Source of the DNA: Symsagittifera roscoffensis
Taxonomy: Eukaryota > Xenacoelomorpha > Acoela > Convolutidae
DNA: 64,000 bases
Assembly: GCF_963678635.1 (NCBI RefSeq)
Contig: NC_087064.1
Span: 8,655,671 to 8,719,670, forward strand
Reading direction: 5' to 3'
This document shows, one piece after another, positions 43,083 through 57,000 of this stretch (its first letter is position 1; each line of letters begins with the position of its first letter). Both the position numbers and the translations under genes were made by a program. The notes under the pieces are model-generated. The model made no database searches and was not told the DNA's origin. It saw only the letters and a list, made by a program, of their open reading frames with translations.

Positions 43083-45284
43083 GATAGGACCATGGACGGA
43101 TGTGTTCGAACAAATGGTTCGAACAAATGGACCAATCCTAAAACACAAAGCGTTGTTTTTTTTTTCATTTGTCTTTTGCGCAAAATTGTTGATTACTATG
43201 CCACTGAGAATTTACGATACCAGGTTTGCATACAGTTTGTAATCAGTTTGTAATTTTGAGCCAAGTTAGTGAGCGGGTAATAGTGTTTAAAAAGCGAGGA
43301 AGCAAATCACGCCCTCTCAAAACAAGATGAAATGTTCCAATTTTAAAAAGACATAGCCAATACACAGATGGAGACGTATGGAAAAAATGGGAATTTGAAA
43401 ATTTTTTTCAATGTTGGCGGCTTTTGTCAGATAAATATCTCATGGTGAAGCTTTTTGATTTTCAAACGCCATTTTCCATTATTCAACTTATTGGTAGAGA
43501 AAACTAGATCAATAGTTAATTTCTTTGATTTCAAATCTTGTTCTCAAAAAAAGAAGTCGTTCACGTTTTTCATGAAATTTGCATCTTTGCAGTTCGATAG
43601 AAAAATGTGCCTTCATTAGAAAAAAAATTCTTCTGAGCAAAAACGACCCGTGCCCAAATATTCAGCCACTTTCATAGAAAGTCGAAAAAAGCACTTTCAG
43701 GCCAGAGTAAAAAAATTTCTATGTTCTTTTAGGATTTTTTTTATTATTTCCTGCCTGATGGGTCTTGCCTAAGAAAAATGGGTATTTTGGTCTAATGACC
43801 TTCTATTAGACCAGGAGACCCATTTTTCTCATTCTGAAATGAGGTTGAACGATCGCAAACCATAATAAAAAAAAATTATTGCTTAGAATTCCAAATAGAA
43901 GAAATTTGAATTTGAATATCAAATTGCAGGAAGAACCAATACCAAATAAAACAAGAAATACTGTAGAATCAAATGCAAACGGCTGAATTAGATTGAATAA
44001 AAAATACTAAATCAATATTGCTGATGTCAAGGAGAAACCCTGAATGTTTCGACCAAGACTGCTCGTATCTGGGCAGATCCCTGAATTTTCTGAGTAAATT
44101 GTAATTTTATTCGTTTTTTAAAATTTTTCAAAAATGTAAGTACAAAATTATAGGTAAAGAAAAAATTATACACAGAAGCGAAGCTAAGCTTTGCACCACT
44201 CGCGATAAAAAAGAAAAAACAATTGAAAAAAAAGAAAATTCGAAAGTGTAAAAAAACTAATCCTATCAAAGGAATAAACCTTTGTTTTGAAACAAAAGCA
44301 TGCGAAGACCGTAGAATGTGAAATAAGCATCGGAAGAAAATGTACCCACCAGTGACAATACCGAAAATACCTTGTCAGAAACCTTTCAAGCCGAAAAAGT
44401 TAACAAGAATTAAGACTTATGAAAGTTTAATATATCTCCCTCGACCTCAAGTTACCTAAACACTCGGAAAGCTTTATTTGATCGTCAAATCAAACAATAT
44501 CCGGCCAATAAGCCAAAATATATATAAGGAAACTTATTAAGCCCAAAAAAGGGTACAATCGCCCTCACCCTTAAAACACATTTTTTGCTCGTTGAAAGAC
44601 GCAATTTTAGGCCAATAAATTGATAGAATATAAGCCAAAACCTATCAAGCCGAAAAAGCAGAAAAAAACACAAAAAATGCGAAAAAATTGTTTTCATGAA
44701 AAACTTAATTTGTAATTTCTATTGAGATTTTTTAGCACTTTGTGCAATCCAGAGGTGAGCATGGTAAATATGTTTCCGCTGAAATGATTAGAATTTAGTT
44801 CACTAGGCCGATAAAAAACGGGCCGAAATCATTTGGGCAGAATAATGTATTTAAGCAAAAAAAAGAAAGAAAATAGAAAATATACGAAGTCAAGGCTAGT
44901 AAAATTACAAACGGCAGGGGTTAATCAGAAAACTAAAAGCAGCTATAAGGTATCGAGAACTAAAAAATCTACGATAAGAAAACTAAACAGACAAAATTTA
45001 AGCAAACAATAATAAACCGACGATTGTTTTTTGAAACGGACTATTTTGTAATCGAAAAAAACAGGTCCTGGTGAGGTTCAAACCCAAGACATTTGCCGTT
45101 CTAGACCTATTTGTTACTTCCAATAAAAAATTTGAATTTATTATGAAACAAAGTACTCCTAAAAAAGAAGAGAGTAGCAGAATTCTGTGAACAATTTTCT
45201 TTCCGGGAAAAAAGTCTAAAACCTGATTGCAATACCCTTGCTTATCGCAAGGGAAGTAATTTTCATAAAGCAAAATATTAAAGA
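43083..45284. other. Gene-free region
   Basis: Short frames only. At about 44030-44100 two R1-type end segments lie side by side ('accctgaatgtttcg' and 'caagactgctcgtatctggg'). Confidence 0.3.
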
Positions 45285-45560
45285 GACTAAGTGGCAGGCT
45301 TCAATTTAATTTGAAACGATTACTAAGATGGATTAGATCGACGCTTACGTGCAATTTGCGCGAATTAAGTAGTGCGTTAATTGTCCCAAATTGGTAATCT
45401 TTAAATCCCTATAGTCTTAGGAAAAACAATAATAGCTTTCGATTGATCTTTTGAAATTCTGTCATCAATTCTAGTTAAAAAGTCGAAATTATCTAGAGAA
45501 AAATCCACCAGGAGCATAAATGTTCCGTCACTTCCTTCGGAAGTTGGAACAATAATTCAG
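45285..45560. repeat. Diverged R1-family fragment
   Basis: Shares the 'gcgttaattgtcccaaattgg', 'agttaaaaagtcgaaa' and 'ttcggaagttggaacaataa' segments with 39004-39516, same orientation. Confidence 0.45.
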
Positions 45561-46049
45561 ATAATTTTTGGTAGAAAATTCACTGCTATTGTGCGATATT
45601 CACTAAAAAACATTTTCTACTTCAAAGAATCTATGAATTGATTCCATAGCATCTGCTGTTTTTAAATTATGAACTGCATAATACTTTTCACGAGTTGATT
45701 TCTTCATCAGAATTGGGTCAATAATATAAACAGCAATTTTATCTTCGACCGGGAACCTGAAAGTTTTTGTTTTCTGGGTAATGGTAAGGCAAGATCCTAA
45801 GTATCTTTTCCATTAACCCAAAGTTTGAAAGAAATTTAATGTTTAATAACATCATATTTCAACCGTCAGTGAATTCAGAGGTGGAAAATTTTCTCGAATT
45901 CATTTTTAACAATTTCGCCGAAAAAAGAACAGAATTAAAGTTACTCGAATCACTGGACGAATTAAAGAAAAAATTATGATCGGTATCATAAGTTCATATC
46001 GAAACTTGAAATCATGTTGAAACACATTTTGACTCGAGTTTATGGGTTA

Positions 46050-48924
46050 TTAGAATTCTATCTTGGTGTAATGGAAAAGATCCTTTCCAATGAAAACGTC
46101 GTCGAATTTCATCCAACAATATTTGTTTTTGTTTTCTTCAAAATCTTCTTCTAACGATGTTACACAGTGATGTGGACAGTCTATGGCCAAATCATGGACA
46201 ACGCTCATAGAAAATATGTTCACGGGTCCAAAGCAGAAAAACGGGTAATTTTTTCCGGCGAGTTGGTTATATGGAACGAAATGTTTAGACCGATTCTGAG
46301 ATCAACCGTAAGAGAACTGACTCTTGTCACTAATGATTTTATTTACTGCTTTACTACTCAATTTTTAGATTGCATAACTAAATATTGCATTACTTGATTG
46401 TATAATTAAATAATGCGTAATTAAACGGTTGCATAATTAAACATAATTAAAGGAGATCAAACGAATAAGATGAAAAACAAAAAAAAAATAAATAAAAATA
46501 TTTTTTCAGAATAAGGGTTCAATTTCAAAATAACTTTATCTTGTTGAAACTTTCGATAAATCAGTTGAACATAGTTAAAAATTTCTAGGATAAATTGAAC
46601 TATTAGATTTCAATCATTTCTTGGTAAGTTACGGTTGATCAATAACCTTTCGGTGAATGGGGTGATCATCGCTACATTTTGACCCGGTGTAAATTCTTGC
46701 ATTGTTTTCGTTTCTTTCCTCTTCTCGTTTCAAATACGTTGAGTTTGAACTGATAACTAGGTCGTTATACTTGTTCTGGTAATGATTTAGTATAAAATCC
46801 AGCTTATTTAACCTTAGTAAGAGACATTTTTCTTTCTTACTCTTCATATACTCATAAAACCTTCACGACGCGTTCAGTAAACTGAAACATAGCCAGCAGA
46901 AGGTTGCAAAAGTGTAAAGGCGCTTTTAGTTAATCGTTAAAAGAGTTGAAGAAGAGGGCAAATTCATTTAGAAAACATCCACAAACTGTTGAAATGACAT
47001 CACAAAAGTTGTCTGCAGAAATTCGTGCTCTGCAGCAGAAACTCGTGTTCTGTAGAAATTCCGATTACATGCACATAAACGAAATATATTTCAAAAAATT
47101 CAACTAGCAGAAAATTTTCAACCATTAAAAACTTTACAAGTCGAAAAAAAACAAATGTCAAAAAAATCAATTACAAAATTTTCACAATTTCGTCTCAATT
47201 AAGTTTTTGTTCGAGAAAAACATGCCCAGCGGTACAAGCCTGTGTAAAGAAGTCTGCAGAAATAAGTTTTTTATCGAGTGAGGCAACTAAGCCGACAATA
47301 ATTTGGTAAACTTCCATTGAGCCAAAAAATTGTTGCCATCAAAAGCTTGAGCTAAAAAGTTAAGTATTGAAATTCAACGATTTGTACCGACAGTTGGAAA
47401 AGAGCCAATGCATGCAAGTAAGCAAAAAAACTGACTAGTTGAATTTCAAACAAGAAATAAAATATGCGGCCTCAAACCTTTTTGAATTTCAAGAAGTTTT
47501 TTTGATAGACTCTCTCAATTAAAAATAAACCAATTTCAGATAACTCAATCAGTTGGTTATTTTTTGTAATCCGCTGCGACATCTGAAAATTTAATTCCAC
47601 TTTCGAAACTAGAAGTCGATAACGTTTTTGGTGACGTTTCTACTTTTTTTTGTTGTTCGTTAGTGGAGTTTGTCTTACTTTTAACAAAGACAAGAAAGTG
47701 ACTTTAGAAAAAAAAATCAAACAGCAAAAGTCAAGCTTGAGCGTGATCAAATTTTAATTATTTTTATTTCAGAAAAAAAAAACAAAAAAAATTTCACGAA
47801 ATATATAAGAGTCTTCATGACGTTGATAGGAACCTAAAAGCAATAAAAAAAGGAAAATTTGCAATCAGGATTTAAGATTTTTCAAATAACAGGAGTAAAT
47901 CAAAAACACTTGAAGCTAGAAAGAAAATTGTTAACATCGCAAAAAAATTCCGTGATCGTGACAAACCATGCCAACAGTTTGTTGAGCAGAATTTTTCCAT
48001 TTTTCTACAGGAACTCAATTTGATCCTTAACTCTAGACCAAGTATGCGGGAGAAGCTAAAAAGAGGAGCGGAAAATAGCTAATAGAGCAAAAAGTATGCT
48101 TGATCAAGGACTCGGCCAAAAGACTGAAAAACTTGAGCTAAATTATTTTGCAAACGCTTGCGAAAAACATTTATCTTATTGCCAATCATGTCGAAAAATA
48201 AATAACTCTAGGAAAATTCTAGTCAAAATAGCCATCAAAGAGCAAGGAAGAAATGCCTCAAGTAAGTATCGTCGTCAACTTTCACATAATAATCAGTATG
48301 AGAGCAAAAACACGAAACAAACTTCAGTCCAATCAAATACTTCAATGATAGTTGATAATAGTAACCTTCGTCTACATTGGCAACAACAATATCACCGAAC
48401 TCAAAATTTTCGTCTGCAATTTTTAGCTTCTCTTCTTCACAATTCGGTTTTCCGACGAGGAAAAGTTTCGTCCAGTTTCCATTTAGACTTTCTTTCGGGT
48501 ATTTTGTAAAATCAGCATAAGAATTTCGAATCGCTTTTCTTAGTTGCGAGCTGTTGTTACGACTATGAATAACCAAAACTCGTACATTGGTTTGTTTTGA
48601 ATCGCAAAATGAGGTGTTTGACAAATTTGAAATGATTATATCTTCACCATTGGGCAAGCAACGTATAGGCGCGCGTAAATGGGTTGTTTGCCTAGGGTTC
48701 CAATTGGATTCAAGGCATTTTGAAAACTTCGATGGCTTTAGTTTTGAATTGCTTTCAGGTTCATTTGTGATTCTAGTATATGAAAGTTTAATACAGGTTT
48801 TAGATAAAAAATAAACAATAAACAGTAAAATCAAAGCCAAGAAATACAAAAAACGATTGGAATTGTTGTTAAGTTTCGGAACTAAGACAAATGACTTCGG
48901 TTTCCAGTTAGGTTCTTCAGACAT
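46050..48924 (-). CDS. Beta-1,3-galactosyltransferase-like (GT31) gene, three exons, 364 aa
   Basis: Minus strand, exons 48924-48257, 46812-46633 and 46296-46050. Their lengths (668, 180, 247) sum to 365 codons including the stop, with matching phases at both joins. Exon 1 encodes a short cytosolic tail, a type II membrane anchor (about residues 24-42, RFLYFLALILLFIVYFLS), a stem, then the GT31 core: VLVIHSRNNSSQLRKAIRNS and the metal/donor-binding DDD in YYVKVDDDTYL. Exon 2 gives the YTGSK...HPIHRK region. Exon 3 has NYPFFCFGP, an LEED acidic site and FDDVFIGK near the end. Length is normal for the family. Intron 1 (1,444 nt) appears to be GC-AG; intron 2 (336 nt) is GT-AG. A Golgi enzyme transferring Gal or GlcNAc is expected; the acceptor is unknown. 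Retroelement copy 2 begins 9 bp upstream of the ATG, in opposite orientation. Confidence 0.82.
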
Positions 48925-48933
48925 TCTTAATAG

Positions 48934-49343
48934 TGGAACCTGATCTAAACTATATTTTATGATTGGATAAATTAAATGTTTTACCAATGTAAAGTATTTA
49001 ATATTAACCAATCATGATCCATCTAACTAACAACCCACTTATTTGTAAGTGCTGAAGTTACTTGTAATTTCAGCACCAGAGAGATTTGAATTTAACTTAG
49101 AAATTAGTTGGACTCTCCCGAGCACTTCAGCAGCCGCAATAAACCAGTATACCCTAGATCTATTGAGCCTAGCAGAGACTAGTTAAACAACCTGAGACTA
49201 GATAGTATAAGAGTAAGATTAGGATCGGTATTAGACTAAGAAGTTGCACGAATCTATCCGGCCGAAAATAAGATAGCGTGACGAGCAGACGGTGTACCCT
49301 ATCCGAAATTACTCTATGAGTTATACACTCCAGTCTTAACTCA
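48934..49343 (+). repeat. 5' LTR of copy 2 (410 bp)
   Basis: Same length and ends as the copy 1 LTRs, with roughly 20 scattered base differences by eye. It retains the hairpin (49049-49076) with a G-U-compatible change, AATAAA and TATAAG (49206). Confidence 0.92.
49049..49076 (+). promoter_or_regulatory. LTR hairpin in copy 2
   Basis: GTGCTGAAGTTA / TAATTTCAGCAC with loop CTTG. The one difference from copy 1 turns an A-U into a G-U pair. Confidence 0.55.
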
Positions 49344-49345
49344 TC

Positions 49346-49368
49346 TGGTGCGACCATAAGTCTCGAAC
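49346..49368 (+). promoter_or_regulatory. Primer-binding site of copy 2
   Basis: TGGTGCGACC 2 nt after the LTR, identical to copy 1. Confidence 0.7.
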
Positions 49369-49431
49369 AAGACCTTACTAGATTAGAATTAACCAAAAAT
49401 AGATTAGAAATTAGACAAAAACATTTACAAA

Positions 49432-49665
49432 ATGTTATACGACAATAATTTAATTGAAATGTCTCTCCGACTCAATAGATCAGAGCCAATATTCCGAACC
49501 ATAACAGAACTACCCGGAATTGGAAGAAGACCTCGAACCAAAGACGACATACGACAAAGTAGAAACTTGCCGTATAGTTATATGATAGTTCGGCAAAAGC
49601 CAGAACAAACTTTTATATTTCGAATACTACTTGCAATGAATTTAGATTTCCATTTGCAAACATAA
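49432..49665 (+). CDS. ORF0 of copy 2 (77 aa)
   Basis: Same length as ORF0 of copy 1 and two conservative amino-acid differences against nine synonymous base differences. The first ATG after the primer-binding site opens it. No recognised domain; Arg-rich. Confidence 0.7.
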   Translation: MLYDNNLIEMSLRLNRSEPIFRTITELPGIGRRPRTKDDIRQSRNLPYSYMIVRQKPEQTFIFRILLAMNLDFHLQT

Positions 49666-50597
49666 AACCTTGAAGTTACTCTTCAAAATCATTTCAGGCG
49701 CTAAACAAAATTAATATTATACAATAACGATTGATAAAAAGATCTAAGATCGTTTTCCTAAAACTCTGCAGTAATATACAAAACATGTTTGAAAAATATT
49801 TATTGAAAAATCAAAATAAAAATTAGTAGCATGACAATAAATGGTTAGTAATCATAAATCATCCTGTTGTTCCAGCTCCATCACCTAAAACATAACAGCA
49901 ATCATAAACTCACTAATATCATCAAAACACTAAATCTTTCCTTTACACACATTTAAAAAATTTATTAAAACTTAAATTCACTTAATTTTAAAACCAGATC
50001 ATCAAGGCTTATCCTTGGATCTTAAATCATTTTCTACTTAATTAAATTTCAAATTTGATCATCAAGGCTTATCCTTGGATCAAACAAAACAACTTTGTTC
50101 TCCCCCACCCACTTAATTAGTGTCTAACGACCTCAAACGTCGATTCACTATCCAACCCTCTCTAAAAACCCAGGACTAATAGAAATTTTTACACAAAACT
50201 AATCATTCAAATTAGGATAAACAGTGAAGAACTTCGGTTATTCATCCTTCACTTGACCCCCCCTCTTACCAGACCCAGGATAAATCTTAGACTTAGTAAG
50301 TTTAAAATAGTATCTAACGAACTACTCGCGTTCTAATTATACCTGAACCTTGTGGATCGATTTACTATTCTCCAACCCTTGAACACAATCACTACCCCTA
50401 AGTAAGATTAAGTAAGTTAACACCTTAGCTTATACTAGTCACGAGAAAGTAAAAATCATTCTTCGGAATCGATATACTTTTCTCTCCAACCCTGAACAAA
50501 TAGACCCAGGTTAAGCTAACCAAAAAATCGTAAGGACTAACAGTTTAAGTAATTAGAATTCACTTAACAACTTTTTGCATCCGTCATCCTAAACCTT
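49666..50597 (+). other. Structured leader of copy 2
   Basis: Non-coding and conserved with 13129-14065, including tandem hairpins at 49997-50021 and 50057-50081 and donor-like GTAAGA/GTAAGT near 50401-50415. Confidence 0.5.
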
Positions 50598-51065
50598 ATG
50601 TCATTTAAAAACCTAGGAAATAAACAAACAATCGTTTTACACAATTGTGAAATAGATAACAAAAAATACGACCTTGTAATCACACCTCATACACAAACAG
50701 TTGGATACATTCGCACAAAACGACAAACACTAAAGAGGAAAATAATAACTAAACAAAGACAAATAACACGAAAAAGATTTTCAAAAAATCGAAACGCATT
50801 TTCAGAATCAGAAACCAACAGTTTAGACGAACTTTACAAACTAAAAGAATCAATAGATAAAAATTGCCCACTTCACGATCAACTATATTTTTCTGACTCA
50901 GAAACAACTTCAAATTCATCACAAAGAGGAAAAAGAAGAATAAAAAAACAGTACAAACACAAACCAGTACATCTATACAATTGGAATCAACCAATTCGAC
51001 ACATTAATAATTACATATTAACAGTCATCGAACGGAAAAATGAGTTCAACACACACCCCAGGTGA
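50598..51065 (+). CDS. ORF1 of copy 2 (155 aa)
   Basis: Basic protein with the same Lys/Arg clusters as ORF1 of copy 1 and about six substitutions. Its stop lies 26 nt inside the Gag-Pol frame exactly as in copy 1, so the overlap is a conserved feature. Function unknown. Confidence 0.72.
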   Translation: MSFKNLGNKQTIVLHNCEIDNKKYDLVITPHTQTVGYIRTKRQTLKRKIITKQRQITRKRFSKNRNAFSESETNSLDELYKLKESIDKNCPLHDQLYFSDSETTSNSSQRGKRRIKKQYKHKPVHLYNWNQPIRHINNYILTVIERKNEFNTHPR

Positions 51066-54000
51066 CGAAACTCCAGATGATGATGAAATCTTTCCTTTTA
51101 TAGTAGATGCAGATACTGATAGAGGACAACACATATTTTGTCAAAATTTACTCGTAAATTTATTTGAACCCGGAATCAGTCCATGTAAAACAGAGTTCCC
51201 CGATGTAAAAATCAAAAGACAAATCATAGATCACTATCTAAAAGATATATGCAACATAACACAACAGTATGGAATCTACTCTATAGAATTCACTTCCCCA
51301 AACCATAATAATAGAACATATACTATTCAAACAGACGATCTTGACTTAGAATTTTCAAAAGTTTTTTCAGAATATATAAAAAGCATCCAATACCATAACT
51401 CACAAAGAGCAAACTCCATTTTCACCAATGAAGTTTTCGCAATAATATATAGTTATATTTCGATATTAGAAAATGAACTCCCACTAACAAATGTCTCACC
51501 GACAGAAACATCTAAACATTTAAGAGTACGACATGAAATCACACTACTCTCTAGTTATTTAAACATCATTAAAGAAAATTTCACGAAAGACGACGTTTCA
51601 CAACATACCAAACACGATTTACAAAAAATTTTGGCATGGTTCATAATAGATTATTTCACACACAATATTGATTTAATTGCACAAGCAAGAAAAAATTTTA
51701 GACCCCAAAATTCGAACGATGATACCGCTATCACAGAACAATCAGATTATGTTTGGGACCCCGAATGGTCTCATCCCGCATTTATAAGCTTTCCACAATC
51801 AATCTCAAGTCAAGCAATAGGTACAATATCTTACATAAGAGATTATGTAAGAGTAATACCATTAACAATTGATGCAACACCATTAAACTATAATACATTT
51901 TTACCCGATACACAAAATAATAGTTTAAACTCTACAGTCATACACAACGAAAACCTCAATGGAACTAGGAATCTTACTCAACAAGATATACAGACACCAT
52001 CACACTTCATAAATGAAGAAATTGTACACACAACAACTACACAACAAAGTATTTCACCAATACGCCCGAATTTAACAACACCAAGAAATACAAATCTTTC
52101 ACAAACACAAGTAACCTTACAATCAACCGTTAAACCTTCGGTTGCTCCAAAATATTCACATATGGATTACCAAACATATAGACCCATGACAATACCATCA
52201 AAAACACGCAAAACATTCACTAGAAACAACTTTGCAGACCATAATTATAATTATACACATCCGTCAAAAACAAATTATCAACCACAAAGGAATTTTAATC
52301 AATATACAAAACCTCGAAACTGGGATAACCCAACGGCCCAATATAATTCCAAAAATTTTCAACCAAATCCTCCACAGGATCGCAGTGAAAATTACCCATT
52401 TTTTCAACAAAATAAAAATAAAAAACAAACATCTTATCAAATGGATTATTTATCCTCAGATGATGATTTTTTACAACCAGATATATTTGCACCAAATACT
52501 CAAGAATATCGTAGACAAGGAATACAGAAAACACGTACAAATCATAGGAATTTTTCTCCACAACCGATAGATGCACAACATCAACAACCAATTCAACAAC
52601 AAAATCTAATTAATACACAATCTTTTCAACCAATTCAACAACATAATCCAATGACTGCACACTCGTATCAAGCATCACAAATGCAAAATGAAATACCACT
52701 CCCATATTATCTCCAACAACATGAAATAACAAGAAACCAATTTTCGAATTTTTCTCAAATGCCAAATGCAGCAGAATCATTACAAATGACAATGAATCCA
52801 TACCTAATGGGTGGATCATCAATAACATCAAATAAACCTTTAATGGTTTTCACAGGAACAGACCCTGAATACTCTGTAGAAGATTATTTAAATGCAGTAA
52901 CAGCAAACCTGATTTTAAATATTGGACCTGAACCAATAAATACGCCACTACATCAAAACTGGATACATCGACGCACAGCGTTAATACAAACAACCTTAGA
53001 TGGCGCAGCCCAAAAATGGTTTTCAGTACTACCTCTAGAAATAAAATCAAACTGGAAAAGATTTACACAAGAATTTTCAAAAATGTTTGACTCCGAAAGA
53101 AACAAACAACAACAAAGAGTTTTATGTAATGAAATTCGCAGATTACCAAACGAAACCATCAAGCAAATAGCAGTACGAATCGAAACACTAGTTCGAAAAG
53201 CATATTCATTAAATACACATGACTATAAAAACACAAAGATGACAGAAATCTTAATGATGACCTTAACACCACAATTAAGGAAAATAGCAATAAAAAAGAG
53301 AGCATCCCATCCTTCTTCAATTCGAGAACCCGATTTAGATTTTCGAAAACTAGTAGACAAATTAGAACAAGCAGAAATCACGATGAAACTAGAAGAAACG
53401 GAAAATCTGAAATTACAATACGTTAACAAAATTGAAACGACTCCCACTAATATTAATAATATACAGGAATCAGAGACAGACCTCGTTGAAAAAATCACTG
53501 AAATACTCAATATTTACGAAAAGAACCCAAACTTTAAAGGCAAACCATCTTTCAAAAAATGGTGTAATTATTGCCGACGATACGGACACAGTATTTCTGA
53601 ATGTAGACAAAAACAGCAAGACAATCAAAATAAACCTCAAAAATATAAAGAACCAAATAAATCATTCTATCAATACATGAAAAAAGATCAAAATCTACCG
53701 AACAAAACAGTCCACAGCAACAACAGTTCAGGAAAACCACTCCCGAACAATACAAATTATACAAGAAATCAATCACCATATAACTCAAGTTATAGAGGAA
53801 GATCACCAGAACGAAGAAACACGAATAATTCATCACAAAATCACTACAATAGACCAAATAGTCGAAATAACTACTCCAGATCAAATTCAAATACACAACG
53901 ATTTGTTTCTAGATCTAATTCCCAATCAAGAAATAACTACTATCCAAACAACCAATCACGAAATTCATCATACAATAGGAATAGAAAATACTCCTATAAT

Positions 54001-57000
54001 CGAAATAGAAGTTATTCAAACAACCGAAACCAAAATTACCCGAACAATCAATCAAGGAATAACTCATATAATAGATCGAACTATAACAGACCAAACAATA
54101 ATTACCAAAACAGATCGCGAAATAATTCACAAAATCGACACCCAAGTTATAATAATCGTTATAGAAATTATTCCCAATCACCACACCGGAATAATAATAA
54201 CTATAATAATTCTAATAATCGCCACAGAAGTAGTACACCTAAACATCAAAGACAAATAAATCAAGTACAAGCTAACCCAGAAACAACATCAGACCCCCCA
54301 GGTATTGATGACACAGTAACTGATACGTTACAACTCAATCAAATAAACTGTACATCATCAGATTCAGAAAGTGATACTGAAAACACTCTTTCTATCAATA
54401 TGATAAAAGTCGAAAATGACTATGAATCTGTCATATATGAACAACCCTTTCCATCACACATATATGAAAATCAATCAGAATTTCTTCAAAATTATTACAC
54501 TACACCCATAAATTCCACACCAACAACGCAAGAAACAAATGCAAAAAATACTACAGAACAACCCAATCAAAGTGTCAAAACAAAATGCTTGAATACAAAC
54601 CACATCTACCAAAATATACAAAAAGAACAACCCAAAGAAAAAATCTGGACAATACCATTTCTCTTAGAAAGCCCAAGAAACAAAGAATTTCAACCACCAG
54701 ACCTTGAAATCGATTTTTTAATTGATTCAGGAGCAGAATCTAACATAATAAACATTCCCACATGGAATGAAATAAAAACTTTACACCCAAAGCTAACACC
54801 TCTTGAAACCTCCAGTAAGCTAGCAACAGCACAAGGATCAACATTGATAAACTACGGAAAAATCCAATTATTTCTCCTCCCTACCAGAACAATGGAGCAA
54901 AGTAAAATTCTAAATAAGCCATTTAAACAAATATTCCATATCACTGATATTAAATATAATATCATTGGAATACCATTTATTTCGAAGTATATACCAACAA
55001 TTAACATCCTAAATAGTAAAATATTAATCAAAGATAAATATACAAAAACAAAAGAAACATCCTTAACATTTTTTCAAAGATTAAATAAACAACCACCTTT
55101 CTTTTCAAAATTCTATCCGATATTTAACCAACAAAGAAAACACCTGAAACCACTATCAGGAAACATCTATAATTTTTCAATCAAACAAGTTCACCAATAT
55201 GATAAAGAACAAAACAAACAAAAATTTTATATGTCAGATTTTGAATTCAAACCTATTCATAAATTTTTCAAAATCACAATCTCATCCATAAAATATTTGA
55301 AAAATTCGAATTCCGATATCATTTCCTTACATGTCTATAACAACACACCTTACCAAGTAACATTACCTTTAGGACTTTTAGGATATTGTGAAACCAACGC
55401 TACAATATCACCACTACACGAAAAAGCCTATCGCGTAAATAATATACTCCAATTACTAGATATTTGCCAATCCACAATTCTTAATGAAGAATTATCTATA
55501 AATAATATAATAAGTAACGAAAACAGAAATACGGATTATTTCACAAAAACTCCATATTTCAAACCTACATTCAACATAAGTAACTACACAGAAGACCAAC
55601 AGAAATTTTTAACAATGTTTAATTTCCAACATTCACAAATAACACAAGACGAATTCGAAAAGTTAGCCAAACAACTAATTAAATATTCATCAGTCTATGC
55701 AACATCAAAATTCGATGTTGGCAAAATCAGTTCATCACTACATCTCCCATTAAAACCAGACGCAGTTTTCAAAAAACAGAGAGCAAGTAAAGTACCAATT
55801 CACTTACATGATAAAGTAAACAGATTACTCGATATTTTAGAACAATACAATATTATATCACCAGTTAATAAAGAAGAACAACCAAAAGGCAACACATTCA
55901 TCAACCCCGTTATCATTCTAGCTAAAGGAGAATCATTAAAAATCGTTCTCGACGCTAGATACCTCAATTCACTCATAGATGAATCAAAATGCAATTGGCC
56001 CATCGAACCAATACAAGTTATTTTAACAAAAATAAACGGCAAATACTTTACAACCGCCGATATGAATAGTGCATACAATCAAATGCCACTAGATGAACAA
56101 TCACGACGTTTAACACAATTTGTTATCGGAAACCAACAATATGAATTCAACCGCTTATTCTATGGAATATCCATAGGACCAGCAGCATTTTCAGCTTTTA
56201 TGAGCAAAATTTTTAGACCACTAATACTTAAGAAAAACGCAATCACCTATCTAGACGATGTTTTTATGCAATCACAAACAAAAGACGAAATGTTCAACGT
56301 TTTAGAAAAATATCACCAAATACTTCAGAACGAAAATCTGAAGGCCGCCCCCGATAAATCACACTTCTTTTTGACAAGAGTTAAATTCTTAGGACATAAC
56401 ATAGAAAGAAAAACAATCACTCCACTGAAATCACGCATTGACGCTATTCAAAAACTTCAACCACCAACAAATAAAAAGAAAATCCAAGAATTCCTTGGAA
56501 TGTTAAACTTTTTAAGTAAATATGTTTATAAAATGCAATTATATCTACGACCATTTTACAACATCCTTAGACAACAAAATAATTTTGAATGGAATACAGA
56601 ACATCAAGCACGATTCGAAGAAATAAAGAAACTTTTAACTGAACAAATTTCAAACACAATTCCAGACCCTGATCAACCATTTTATGCAATGTGCGATGCT
56701 TCGAACTTTGGCATCGGCGCAGCACTATTACAATCACATAATGGTACAAATAAAATGAACCTCATATCAGCAAATTCCCGTTTATTCACTCAAGCAGAAC
56801 TACGACTCTCAACTCTAATGAGAGAATGTACAGCCATAATATATACACTGACAGAATATGAATTTCTGATACTTGGATCACAACATCCCACAGTTTTATT
56901 CACAGACCATAAACCAATCATCTTTCTTTTTACACAAAAATCTAACCCAAACCACCGAGTTTACAGATTTCAACTAATTCTAATGAAATTTCCAAACTTA

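Noticed and set aside
46167..46397. Plus-strand ORF of 76 aa
   Set aside because: It is the complement of the last GT31 exon, which has clear family motifs on the minus strand.
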